Of a stretch of DNA of 64,000 nucleotides, positions 11,689 to 23,000 are shown one piece after another (the first letter of the stretch is position 1; every line of letters starts with the position of its first letter). This DNA comes from Limonium bicolor (taxonomy: Eukaryota; Streptophyta; Magnoliopsida; Caryophyllales; Plumbaginaceae), in the NCBI GenBank assembly GCA_023374045.1, contig CM041779.1, positions 271,594,062 to 271,658,061 on the forward strand, written 5' to 3'. The position numbers and the translations under genes are program-made. Below the pieces are notes generated by a model that had not been told where the DNA came from, ran no database searches, and saw nothing but the letters and a program-made list of their open reading frames with translations.

Positions 11689-12912
11689 CCAACTCTTAAT
11701 TTTAAACTGTTTAATTTTAAGAAAGATGGCTTAACTCGAAAATGTTTATTACGGCTTTTATTACATTGTTTGTTTACTTTCGTGCGCACTTTAATTTTCT
11801 TCACCTTTGCATCATATGAGAGCGAGGGTCCACGCAAGCCGATTTCACCCTGGGACCCGCCTTAGGGTCCCTTGTCAGGGACTCACACCTTTTAGGTGAT
11901 GTGAATAAGCGGGGGAAAAGAGAAGGATGTCGTCTAACCACAACCCCTTAATACATGGGCTTTAGCCCCAAGCGTCTTCCTGGTAGTGTCCTTACCAACC
12001 CATGTTTGGTCATTCAAAGACCCGAACGTAGATGCACACCTTCAGGTGTTGTGAAAAAAGTGGGGAAGCCCAAAGAGAATAGCGTGCAAGCCCTATTCCT
12101 TTGTGGTGACCTGGGCCCATGCCCCAAGCACCTCTCCGGATTGATCCGTACCCGTTGGTCCAATTCGTATAGTGAGGACATGTTAAACTTGTGTGAAACC
12201 TTGTTTTCTTATGTGATCGGCCCACTATCAAGCCTAGAGATTGATAGGAACCTTCCCTACATCAACTCAGCCCAATCTGAATTTGTGGCTTCATTGTTTG
12301 CGGCCCAAAGGCCCTGTTTGGCTTGATATGTGAGACACTTGGGCTTTGGCCCAAAATCTTAGACTTAGACGATTTCTCTTTTGGCCCAATTTGAATTATC
12401 CAATTAGTTCTGGGCCCACAAAAAGAAGTCCACTTGAACTTGAAATAACTCACAAGTCCTGAAAATAAATCTTGTTCAACTCAACAACCATCTTCTCTGA
12501 CCTAAAGAAAGTTGGGCCCATTTGTGATTTAGGGACCATTCCAGCCCATGTGCTTTACTTCAGGCCCAAACACATTCCGGCCCAAGGGCTCATTCTGGTC
12601 TAGGTAAACTTCTTATCCGGGCCCTGTCCCAAAACCCTAGATCTAGGTGTCCCCTTTTAGGCCCAATCAGAACCATCAATCTAGGTTTTGGCCCAAGTTC
12701 CAATTCATGGTCTAAAAAAATTACTCCAGCTCAAACGGCCCAGCTCAAACAATACTTAGGCCCACACACCTTGTCATTAACCAAAAATACATCCGGGTCC
12801 AGACATCTGCATTTCGGATCAAGTGTTCATTCTCTAGCCCAAACTTTGATCCAACCCCCTTTCTCTTGATTCAAGCTCTCATTATTGGTTGACACCTCGA
12901 AAGCAGGTAAGC
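11689..12912 (+). other. Leader/LTR-like segment upstream of a Tat-type gag
   Basis: This non-coding segment is shared by both arms (partner 25,533-26,852). It is rich in GGCCCA/TGGGCC words between about 12,100 and 12,720, and contains a CAG|GTAAGC donor-like site directly before the gag ATG. Short open frames (11,955-12,326 on plus, 12,262-12,453 on minus) are preserved between arms only as part of the duplication. No LTR boundary or PBS is clear. I take it as the 5' untranslated part of the Tat-type element that follows. Confidence 0.5.
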
Positions 12913-14141
12913 ATGGATGCCGAGTTAGCCGCCACGCAGGAAAGGTGCAAGGTCTTGGAGTCCATTATCGAGGAATTGAGGAGTAAGGCTAACCTCCAGG
13001 AGACAAATCAGCAAACTCCAGAAAAGCTTGCGGATGAAAATGTTAACCGCAGTTACGTTGAAATTGACTCCGTTAGGGCCCAGGATTCTCAGACACATGT
13101 GGGAAAAGATATTTCGGATAATCAAGTAGCTGTAGAGGTTAAAAGGGTTTTGAAAAGGATCGAGCACATAGAGAAGACCAACAAACCAGCTGGCTTCGAT
13201 TACTTCTCCATGGCGTCATATCCTGAAGTTGACCTCCCTCCAAAGCTGAAGCTGCCCACACTTGCCTTGTACAAAGGTTCCTCGAATCCACAAATTCATT
13301 TGGCTATGTTTGATCGGGAGATGTCCATCCTTGGACTTAACGACATGCAGAAAGCCAAAGTTTTTGCTCGCTATCTGGACGAAATTCCTCAACGTTGGTA
13401 TCTCACTCAGAAAATGAATGCTAAGACCTATGAGGAGGTTTGTGAAGCCTTTCTGCATCACTTTGAGTATGCTAGGAATCATGAAGTCACAAGATCAGAT
13501 CTGGCAGGCACTCGACCGAAAGATAATGAGTCCATGTCCGACTTCATCAAGCGTTGAAGGAGGAAGGCTGCTGCCATGCCAACCAAAATGGACGAGCAAG
13601 AGCAAATCCGCATGGTAATTGAGAACATGCGGAAAAACACAACAATGAGCTAAAGTATATGTACTTTCCAAGCTTCGACATGTTGATGAGACAAGTCGGT
13701 ATCATAGAGGAAAAAATTCATAAGGAAGGGTTGGAGCTCAAGTGCTCAAGAAACTCTGGTGGTGGTTCCAAATTCTCTAAGCCAAGTCCAGAAAAGACCT
13801 ATCTTCAGACAGTAGCTTGTGCTCAAAGTAGTTTCCCAGAAATAAATGCGGTTCAACCACCTAGAGCTTGTATCAAAACTTCAGGACGGTACCCTTACCA
13901 TGCCATGGCTCATGCAAAGGGAATTCACCGACATTGGCCGAACACCAAGCCAGGCATTTGAGGAGCTTAAGAGGAGAAACTTGCTATAGCCCTTGGCCCC
14001 TCGCCAGGAACTATTCATTTAGGGAGACATCTTAATCAATTCTGCCCCTACCATCAGTTGTCCGGCCATCATGCCGACAATTGTCGAGCATTGAGGCACA
14101 AGATTCAAGACCTCCTCGAGCAAGGAGCCCAGTTTTTCTAA
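12913..14141 (+). pseudogene. Ty3/gypsy Tat/Ogre-type gag, decayed
   Basis: The first ATG is at 12,913 (MDAELAATQERCKVLE...), opening a coiled-coil-like N-terminus. The capsid region follows with LYKGSSNPQIHLAMFDREM and a YARNHEVTRSDLAG stretch. The frame stops at TGA 13,555-13,557, where the family normally has Trp. Homology continues: FPSFDMLMRQVGIIEEKI (about 13,660-13,720), an ELKRRNLL segment (about 13,960) and the C-terminal CPYHQLSGHHADNC knuckle-like motif with IQDLLEQGAQFF ending at TAA near 14,139. At least three further stops interrupt it. Gag packages element RNA. No pol follows. The inverted-repeat breakpoint (13,009) lies within this gene, so the other arm has only its first 33 codons. 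Confidence 0.8.
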
Positions 14142-14507
14142 GTATGCAGATTATTTATTCATCATTGATTGTATTTTCTTGCATCTTCAAATTTTCCTAG
14201 TTGCTTATTTTCCTAGTTAGTTTTTAGTCTCCCTGGATTGTAATTCTCTATGTTTTCTTTCATATTCATGAATAAAAACGTAGCTCTATTTTCTTTATTT
14301 TTGTGCATTCGTTCAACAAAAAAAAACAAAAAAAATGATCATTCATGCTTTTCAAGAAAAGGATCACGAAATAATCATTTTCTGACACAGAACCGACCTG
14401 TCTTTTGTTTTTAAAAGGGTGAACATGTCCGTCCAAACACCACAATCTATCCCAAAACATCCAAAAACATTCCAAAATCCACATCTATTTAAGTGTTGTC
14501 ATAAACC
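14142..14507 (+). other. Tat-type untranslated segment between gag and solo LTR B
   Basis: This is AT-rich non-coding text with A-runs near 14,319-14,335. It ends at the target site AAACC of solo LTR B and is continued at 19,685. I see no gene. Confidence 0.5.
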
Positions 14508-17500
14508 TGAAATACCCCAAACCTAAGTATGTTAAGTAAACATCAATATATGATGTAGTAAGGCTAAATATGCCTTAGAGAGATTGGTAGACAATTTAAA
14601 CCAAGGAAAACACAAGAAAATGCCTTAAGGGCAATTTGGGCAAAAACGTGCTCTAAGCTTGGAGAGACCTGGGTGAGCACCCAAATATCATGCTAAGACC
14701 TTAGTAATATCCTAATGGTCATTTTAAACCAATTACCAAAGAAAAGCAAGCTTGAAAACAAGTTAAAACACAAAATGTGCTTTAAGGAGTCTTAAAGCAC
14801 ATTTTTGAAAATTGTCTTGTAAATGGGTTTTGAGTGGCTAAATGCCCATGATTACACCTTAATCAACATGTGTACTAATTAGTATCACATTAGGAAGCCT
14901 AAATCAATGGGAAATCAAAAATTTCAGAAATATGTGCACTAATATGTGAATAGTGCCAAATAGTGCCCAAATTAAGCTTAAGTCAACATAAGTCAATGAG
15001 ATGGTCAACCAAGACCATAAATATCTCTAATTACAAGAGGGGGCCGGTTTTGATGTGGGGAGTCACCACATGACTAAGCAAATAAAGGAAAAGAAGGAGA
15101 GTAAAAGAGAGAATAGTACTATTTGCTTTATAAAAGTAAAATACCTTTATTAACCTACCTCTCTCCTCTCTCTTCATTTCTCTTCTTATCCCACGGTTTT
15201 CTTCACCTTCTTCATCCTCTCAAACCGTTCCAGGCAGCTCCATTCTTGCTCCATCTTCAAATGTCCATAACTTGCTCATTTTAGCTCCAAATCAAAAACT
15301 AAACACATATATCTCTTAGTTAGCTCAAGCTCGCTTTCTTCTTACAAAATTGGAAAAGCTTCATTTTGGAGCCATGGGAAATCTCCATTGATGGAGGAAA
15401 AATCAAGTTTGAAGAGCCCATTTGGTCTCCATTCTCTTAAGGTAAAGAATATGTAAGAAAAACCATTTTCCATCACTTCTTCACATGTCCGAAAATTACA
15501 CTCATGGGGCTTCATTTTTATGCTTTGTTCTAGCTTGATTTATTCACCAAGGACTAGTGGAGGTCCTATTTCAGTAATGCCCAAGTCTACCTTGAGACTT
15601 CAAAGGTAATCATCCACTTTATGCCTTAGAACACATTTCTAACCTAGGTTTTCATTCCTTGAGGTTAGTGTATTGTTTAGTACTCATGTGAGTCATGAAT
15701 ATTGGTTAGAAAATTGGCAAAGGAATTTTAAGTGGTGGCCGATATTCATGCAAGAAGAAGGTCTAAGGAGGAAGATAAGATAAGCTTGAGAAAACAAGGT
15801 AAATTACTTACCTATGGTGGTTTAAGGTTTAAGGAATGAGTTTAGTGAGTACCAATGTAGCCTAGGGCTTACATTAGGTAATGGTTTGATAACCTAAGAA
15901 AAAGAACTTAAACAAGCTTGTGAACTTGTGACTAAGGAGCCAATGGGAATGAGTTGATAATATAAGTTTAAGATGAGTTTTAAGAGCATTATAACTACTA
16001 TGAGATTGATGGGTGTATTTGCAGGTTGAAGGCTTTATATGTGGGAAATTCAGTGTTTAAGTTTAAGTATTTAAGGGCTAAGAGCCATGTCATTTTAGGC
16101 CTTAGTGCTATGCAATTGAAGATTATGGCAATATATTGAGTGTATGAAGTTGGTTTGGGTGATGAGGCATGATGAGAAGAAACTTGATGTGGGTGAGATG
16201 GTGAATGAGGTAATGTGTTTGGGGCATGATAATATATTAGAGAAGCTACATTTGGTATATAGTGAATTTGTCATTTATTAGAAAACATTTGGTTAGTCCT
16301 ATATTGCTTATGACCAATTTTCAATTAGTATTGATGATAATAAGAGTTGATTGATGAATCAACGTGTTAGTCAAATTTTTAAGAAGAGGATAAATTAGAA
16401 TCATAAATAATATGAGTTTGAGTTATGAGCAGAAACTTATGAACCTTAATGTTTAGCATTTTCTAAGTTTATAAAATAGAAAGTTTAGATGTGAAATTCT
16501 AAATGAATGTTTATGTAGAGAGAGATAGTATTGGGCATGCAAAGTATAGTAAGGTTGAAATCCTACTATCTGAATTAGTCTTGGGTCTTTGAGGATAGTC
16601 CACTAATGTGAGATCTGATGATACATATAAGGTTAGATATAGTCATAATTAAAGGACTAGTTGAATATAAGGATAATTAAAAGGAGATTTCAGTGATGTT
16701 TTTAGTTATTTAATGACCTAGAATGTGATATTAGTGATTATTAATTATGATCATTCAAAACAGTTTTTTGATGGGTGTTATGATAAAAAAATCATATGGG
16801 GGGAGGTTGTGGGATATGATCAATTTAACTTGTGTTCATTCATTATACTTTGGATAAGTGAGTCTTAAGGCGAAATTTGATAGAAATGATGTTAGTGATG
16901 GTGGGGAATTAATGACTGTAAGAGGAGTATAAAGGGAATGAGTGGAAATGAGTTAACTAAGAGTTTGATGTTTAGATGACTAGAATGGTCTATGAGGAAA
17001 TTAGAGTTAGATGGGTGTATGGAACACACCAAAGTAATGGTTTGAGGAGTGTAAGACTTGTGCCAAATTTGGAGGAGAGGTGTACAATTGCTTGAGATAA
17101 TGTAGGTAGAACTAGGGAGTATAACAATGAAGTTGGATAGCTTGTGTAAGTGTGATGATGCTTAGTAGTGGACTAATGAGGTTGTTAGATGGTAATGAGT
17201 GGACTTAGTGATGGAAGAGAAAGGTGTGGGAGAATGTTGTCAAATGTCAAGGAAAATGACTAGGAATGAAAAAGAGCGTATGATCCTGAGAATGGTGAGT
17301 AAGTGAGTAAAAGGAGATGGAAATGTCCAAGGAGGGTGTAGGATAGTTAAAGTAAAGAAGAACAAGGTTAGGTGCTAAGAAGATGGGGAGAAATGCATAG
17401 GTAAGTTCATGAGTTTAGGTTGATGAGTAGAAAAAGGAAAAGAAAGGAATTGTGCATGGGCATATGCAAATAACCTTGGAAGGTTTAGCAAGCAAAGAGG

Positions 17501-17782
17501 GGATGCATAAGCTTAGGGGGAGTTATATTGATTGGGAAGGAAACACTTTGGATAGTTAGAGTTTTAGACAAAAAATTACATGTTGGAAAAAATAAGGAAA
17601 TAAGTAACAAGTGTTAGAAATTCTTGTAAGATTGAGAAAATGGTTAAGGAGGTTTTAAGGATGTTCTAAGGTGAGTTTAAGTGCCTATATGGTATTAAGA
17701 CATAATGGGACACTTGTGGAAGAGTTGGGCATTTTTGCAAGAAAGGAGATAAGTGTTTAAGGGTGTAGAAGATGAATATTCT

Positions 17783-18040
17783 GGCCTGTCCGAACTTCCA
17801 TCCGAATTTGGAAGCTCGGACATGCATGTTGGGATTAGAATTTTTGAGTCTCGACTAGAGTCCGAACTACCGTCCGGACTTAGATGTTCGGACACTTGAA
17901 ATTCTTCCTTTGATTTTTCCTCGACCCATGTCCGAACATAGGGAAGTTCGGACACATGTTCGGACACACGTCTGGTTGCACCCTTTTGAGTCTCGACTTG
18001 CGTCCGAACTTGGTAAGCTCGGACACAAGTTCGGACGCGG
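17783..18040 (+). repeat. Hairpin-forming tandem repeat, about 71 bp x 4, in LTR B
   Basis: GTCCGAAC recurs at 17,788, 17,860, 17,930 and 18,002, each unit with GTTCGGAC-type complements. It is homologous in design and partly in sequence to the array in LTR A. Open frames across it (for example minus-strand 17,695-18,150) are repeat by-products. Confidence 0.85.
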
Positions 18041-19340
18041 TGCTGTTTTGACAAAAAACTTTGTTTAAGGTTAGGAAATGATATCCAATGGTGGGGATGA
18101 TATGTAATGATGTTATAAGGTTGTTTAAAGACATGTTTGGTGGGTATCAATGATAATTAAGTGGGTGAATAAGTATAAGTTATGAGGAGAAGTGATTCAC
18201 TTAAGATTAAGTTTATAAGAACTTAAGTGGGTTAGATGGGGATTATTAGTGACTAAGTGAGTTAAGTAAGTTAGCTTTATTGGAAAAGTAATTAACAACC
18301 TAAAATTGAATGAATGTTTAGGGTTTGAGAATTTGGACTCCAGAGAAGAGTAAGCAACCGAACGACCAACGGTGAACGGTGCAGTTCTTCTTGTGACCTG
18401 CTTGCTAACGAGGTGTCCCTCGGCTGGGTGCTATTTGTTTTTGTGTGCTCACAAACAAGATAAAGCATGCAACCGGAAACATTATGTTTATGTATTGTTG
18501 TGTGATGTTTGAAAACTAACACAACTTACCGTGAGAACCTACTAACAAATGTTTAGTAAGGAATGTGTAAGACTAAGGAACACTCCCTAAAATGAGTTTG
18601 TAATAACCAAAAGAGGTTAAACAAACAAACGTCGCATTGAGACTACTACTAACTTTAACTTTGGGGGGAGTGAGGATCCGGAATGGTACCGGCACATGTG
18701 TTTGGAGGAGGTCGGTATCCTTTCAGATACCGACTTCCAAATATGAGGGTCTTCAGACTCGTCGCCTAGAGTCGACATATAGACTCGGCCTCCTCGGACT
18801 ACTTGTTCTAGGAGGGAGGCATATAAGATGGCGTGGGGGGATCTAGCCTACATCCCCAACAATTTAAGAATGTTGTTTATTGCCAGTGAGTGTCCTGCTG
18901 CGGCTAGGGTTAACCAAAGCCCTACGAAAATAAACAACGAACTAAGGGTTAACCAGTTCCCAATGAGAGAACGGTTGGCATATATAAGATAAGGTGAGAT
19001 AAGTTGCAACCATTCCTATTTATAGGATGGTTTTATATAAGACTAAGATTAAACTACATCCATTCCTTTTTAAAGGTTGGTTGTTCTAAGACTAAGATAA
19101 GACTAAGATGAGGTAAGATAAGGATGGACTAAGATTAAGAGGAAACAAAACTTAAGGAGTTAAATAATTAACTCTCTAATTAAGGGAACACATTTAAGTC
19201 GTTCAATTGGTTGAACTTTGATTGTTAATATTTGGATGTTGTTATTGCACTTTCTATTATGTGTGCATCTAATCAACCTACATGCTATCAACAATTAGTC
19301 GTCGTAGCCACGTTAGCTTGGGGGCCATGAGAGGATCGTA

Positions 19341-19388
19341 CCAGCATTCGTGCGGACCCCCTTTGGGGCTGTGTTTTTATTACACAGG
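19341..19388 (+). promoter_or_regulatory. Conserved LTR 3' module in LTR B
   Basis: CCAGCATTCG is followed by a GACCCCC/TTTGGGG hairpin and TTTTTATTACACAGG. Same order as at 6,791 and 38,581. Confidence 0.6.
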
Positions 19389-19684
19389 TGAACATCAGGA
19401 GGCGGCCGTCAAGAGAGTAGAAGGGGTACAAGTGTTACGGGTAAGTGAGGCCTACGAGTTGTGCATGTACACTCGTATGGCAATTGAGTTAGTAAGATGT
19501 ATAGGATGTGAGGGGATTGTAAGAAGGATATGTATTTGGTTAAGGTTGTTATGTACTAATGTTCGGTATATTCGTAGTCAGACCGTGGCAAGGTCCTGGA
19601 GTGTAAAGAATTCCGCTGTGACATGTATATATATATTGCTGTTAAGTTTCGAGACCACATTTGGGATTGAGTTGGGGTGTTACA

Positions 19685-20028
19685 AAACCCTAGATCAATA
19701 CTGAGGGCAATCTGAGCTCAGGATCCTCATCTTAATCTTTCATTTAAGTGTGTGAACTAGTCTCTGAGTGAAATTCACAAGAGTGTCTTGAGCAGAAAAA
19801 ACCATGAGCGAATGAGCGTGTCATCTTTACACGGCCCGGTGAGACCACAATTCAAAGGTTAGGTAAAGCATAACTCCGATTGAAGGAGATAACTTGTAGA
19901 TTTACACTTAGACTTGCGAAACGTAACAAAGAACGGATAACACAAAACTATCAGGAATGACGAAGCACCTAGATACAGCCACACAGCCAAAAGTTTGAAC
20001 CCTGACAATTAAAACCCTAGACCCCCCT
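19685..20028 (+). other. Tat-type 3' segment with a polypurine-like motif
   Basis: This continues the host Tat-type element after solo LTR B. It contains ATACTGAGGGCAATCTGAG at about 19,700, a polypurine-tract-like string followed by the palindrome CTGAGCTCAG. It has a close copy at 39,791-40,128. It ends in a short C-run at the minus-strand LTR boundary. No coding potential seen. Confidence 0.55.
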
Positions 20029-23000
20029 TGTAACACCCCTCTCCATAATCACGATATAATCTCTCACGTAGCAATAAATAAAACGTCTCACAGCGGAAAT
20101 AAACCAACAATTACAAAACTCACTCGGGTGTCACCGGCCATTACTCGCCATGCGAGCAACGTAGCCAAACTACATCCAACTTCCAAAATAAACAAACTGC
20201 TAACCGCAGTGATAACGAGAAACTCCTATACATCATACTAAATCCATAAATCATAAACATCGACAAGTGAGCGTCTACCCAATCCTGAAAATACACAAAC
20301 CTTACCATAAGACCATACACCATCTTCATTGCTATACAACATCTCCAATTACCCTGTTCCTGCTCTTCAGCTCCGACAATGATCAACAACCTGTAATGGT
20401 GTAGTATCAGCGATAGACGCTGAGTATGCCGGGCCTGGACCCTAATGGTCACTTGTCATTTTAACCATCTTATTATTAGATTGGTTTCATGCTTTCCTTT
20501 TACAGTTATAATCAAAACTGAAGCAAATGTATAATATACATAATCAACCATCCAAATATCCATAAACATTTAACCATCCATCCAAATCCAAACATTCATT
20601 TAATATTCCATACAAACATTTATATATCGAACGTATCGAGTAATAACAATATAATGTACAATGTACATTCGCCGTAGCGTACAGTGCTCATATTTAATTT
20701 ACCTTAGCCTCGTAGGCTCCATCCAACCATCAACACACAATAAAATAACCACAAGTATAACCAATGAACAACAAGCGAAAACAACGAGAATAATAAACAA
20801 GTATTAGGTCTCGTCCATGGTATTGTTCGCCACTGTATAAGTCTCAATTGTTTTAGTTGTTCAGTTATACCTAGTGACAATGTCTCGTTAAAACGACATG
20901 TCTCTAGTTACCCATATATTATGGCGGGTCACCCACGGCAGTAGCCACTCCAACGGTAGAGTCTCCGACCAACGAGCCATTCTAGCTCACGGGAAATTTT
21001 CTTGATACTTACGGACCCGTACGCGGACATCCTGGTATCGTTTTTGTGATCACAGCGCGCACCAAGAGCCACATCCTCTTGGCTTTACTTCCATTCCATT
21101 AATTAATTAATTATACCATCGCATCGCATTACCAAATTTTCTAACACAGCAGACTAAGGTCATTAGTCCAATCCGGAGTCTGTAAACTCGGGATCCAGTG
21201 TTAGATACGAGAGCGGCGTATAGAAAGGCCAATGCTCCGTACAAAAGTCTCAGATAATATGTATATGTTATTATCATAGTGCTACAACGTTTTTTACGTT
21301 CCTTATATTTCATATAAGATAGCACCATAGCCGCTAGTTCGTTTTATATATATAGGTTCATATATACGAACCAATACTGTTAACTCAACAACAGTAAATA
21401 ATAAGCAGCTATAAATATACAGTTCATGCATATTAATTATCACATTCAGACAAACAATCTTATCACAGATCACACAGATGTCTGAACTGAGGAATCCCTC
21501 AGAGACAATCAGAGACACATAACAACATACAAGTTATATCAACCAAATCCGAGCCCAAGGAGCAACCTTAGGACAACTCGGATCAAAACCCTTTACATAC
21601 CGTTCACCCTGACTGTATTACGGTGGAGTATGAATCAGCAAGATCCTACGCTCCGTGTAGTCCGTTAGCTCGTCAAGCGTCCTTGTCAGAAGTATACTCT
21701 AAACGGTAATAAAACTATAAGTCAGTCTCCATGACTAACTACATCCGGTATTTCCGAATTATAAGTAACCCCGACAGTTCACCCCCGTTTTCTACAGTGT
21801 TGTTACAGGTTCTCTAAAACAGTCGGCTTTGTTACTTAAAACGCGTACGTCAAAACATTTCAACTGTTAAGTTTAATTCCTTATATTTCTTTTAGTCTTA
21901 TCCACATCTAGTTTAGGTACGTAACCTATAGTTGCATGTATGCATGCATTCTTGTATTATATTGCATTCTAAAATTCATAACTTATAGATCGTAACCATA
22001 TCTTTTTTTTTAAATAACCACCACCATTAAATCATATGGTTTTCAACCAAAATATATTTATCCACCTTATATACATTATATTGTGTATGTATATATTTTT
22101 ACCACGTAGGTAATTCTCATGAGTTTAATAAACTCTTATATTTCATGTTACTTTTATCATCTTTTATTAGATGATTATTCCCATTAGTTGTATTATATTG
22201 TACAACTTATATTAAGATTATTATCCTAATATGAGTAACATTTTATGTTGTATAATTACAACTCCTAAGGTTTATTCAATAAAATACCTTAGTTTATAAA
22301 TCCCATTTATTTATAGTTTGTCACATTATTTATGTGAGTATCCTTCCTTATATTAATTCCATCTAAACCATATATTGTCATAACATTTATAACATTATAG
22401 ACCTTAGTCTAAAATTCATCTTTCAACTTTATTAACTCGGTATAGCCCTTAACTTAATTTAAATTCCGTTTTGACCACAAACATTATGTAATGTTATACC
22501 AAAATACTAATACCATTTGATATGATATTTTTATTTCCTTTAATTTATCCTATAGTTTTTATACAAAACTATTGTATATTGCCTCATAGGCATATATTAA
22601 ACCTTATACTTTTCCTTAAACCATAATTTCCTTTATTTACCAAATCACCCCTTTCTTTTTACCATGTTATATATACCATTTAATATAACATTTCTAACTT
22701 ATAAAAGAGTAAACCTATGGTTATTTTTGTAAATTCCGAACAGCCCTTGTGCTATTCTATAATTGCCATTTGGCCCTATTTATAACTATAGTCTACCATA
22801 TCATTAAAACCATATCTTATACACATATCTAACAAATACTCTTATATAATTCTAAAAATCTCCAAATTTTACCAAAGGGTTATAAATATCCTTATTAACC
22901 CATATACTCTTGGTATTTACCATTCCACCATCTATTTTTCTCCAAAGTGTCATAATGACATAATAACTATATATTATACATATATAGTTCATTTTAATTC

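Larger units (their letters stand above)
279..13009. repeat. Left arm of a giant interrupted inverted repeat
   Basis: Read on the minus strand, this arm matches 25,533-33,371 and then 62,379-63,650. It contains, from the centre outward, a Tat-type leader, a 3.9 kb LTR, a PBS, gag, an AlkB ORF and a 1.3 kb 3' segment. The inner edge is sharp: both copies share the text ending in AGACAAATC at 13,009 (GATTTGTCT from 25,533) and then diverge. The outer edge is near 279. The only large interruption is the solo LTR at 3,652-7,256, absent from the right arm. The arms are very similar but carry many substitutions and 1-base indels, so this is not a simple artefactual fold-back copy of one read. Confidence 0.9.
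14508..19684 (+). mobile_element. Solo LTR B, 5.18 kb, with perfect 5-bp target duplication
   Basis: The LTR starts TGAAATACCCCAAACC and ends GGGGTGTTACA. The five bases AAACC precede (14,503-14,507) and follow (19,685-19,689) it, so this is a complete insertion reduced to one LTR by recombination. It carries the 24-base hairpin (14,777-14,800), the CCGAAC hairpin array, the conserved 3' module, TCAGACCG and TTCCGCTGTGAC. The 3' 1.1 kb has a second copy at 33,872-34,117 plus 38,931-39,790. Confidence 0.9.

Noticed and set aside
11955..12326. 123-aa ORF conserved in both arms (also 26,216-26,587)
   Set aside because: Conservation is explained by the inverted duplication of the whole leader. 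No domain is recognisable, and overlapping ORFs on the other strand are equally conserved.
12889..12912. TTG-initiated N-terminal extension of the Tat gag ORF
   Set aside because: The frame opens with TTG and includes a splice-donor-like CAGGTAAGC; the first ATG at 12,913 is the better start.
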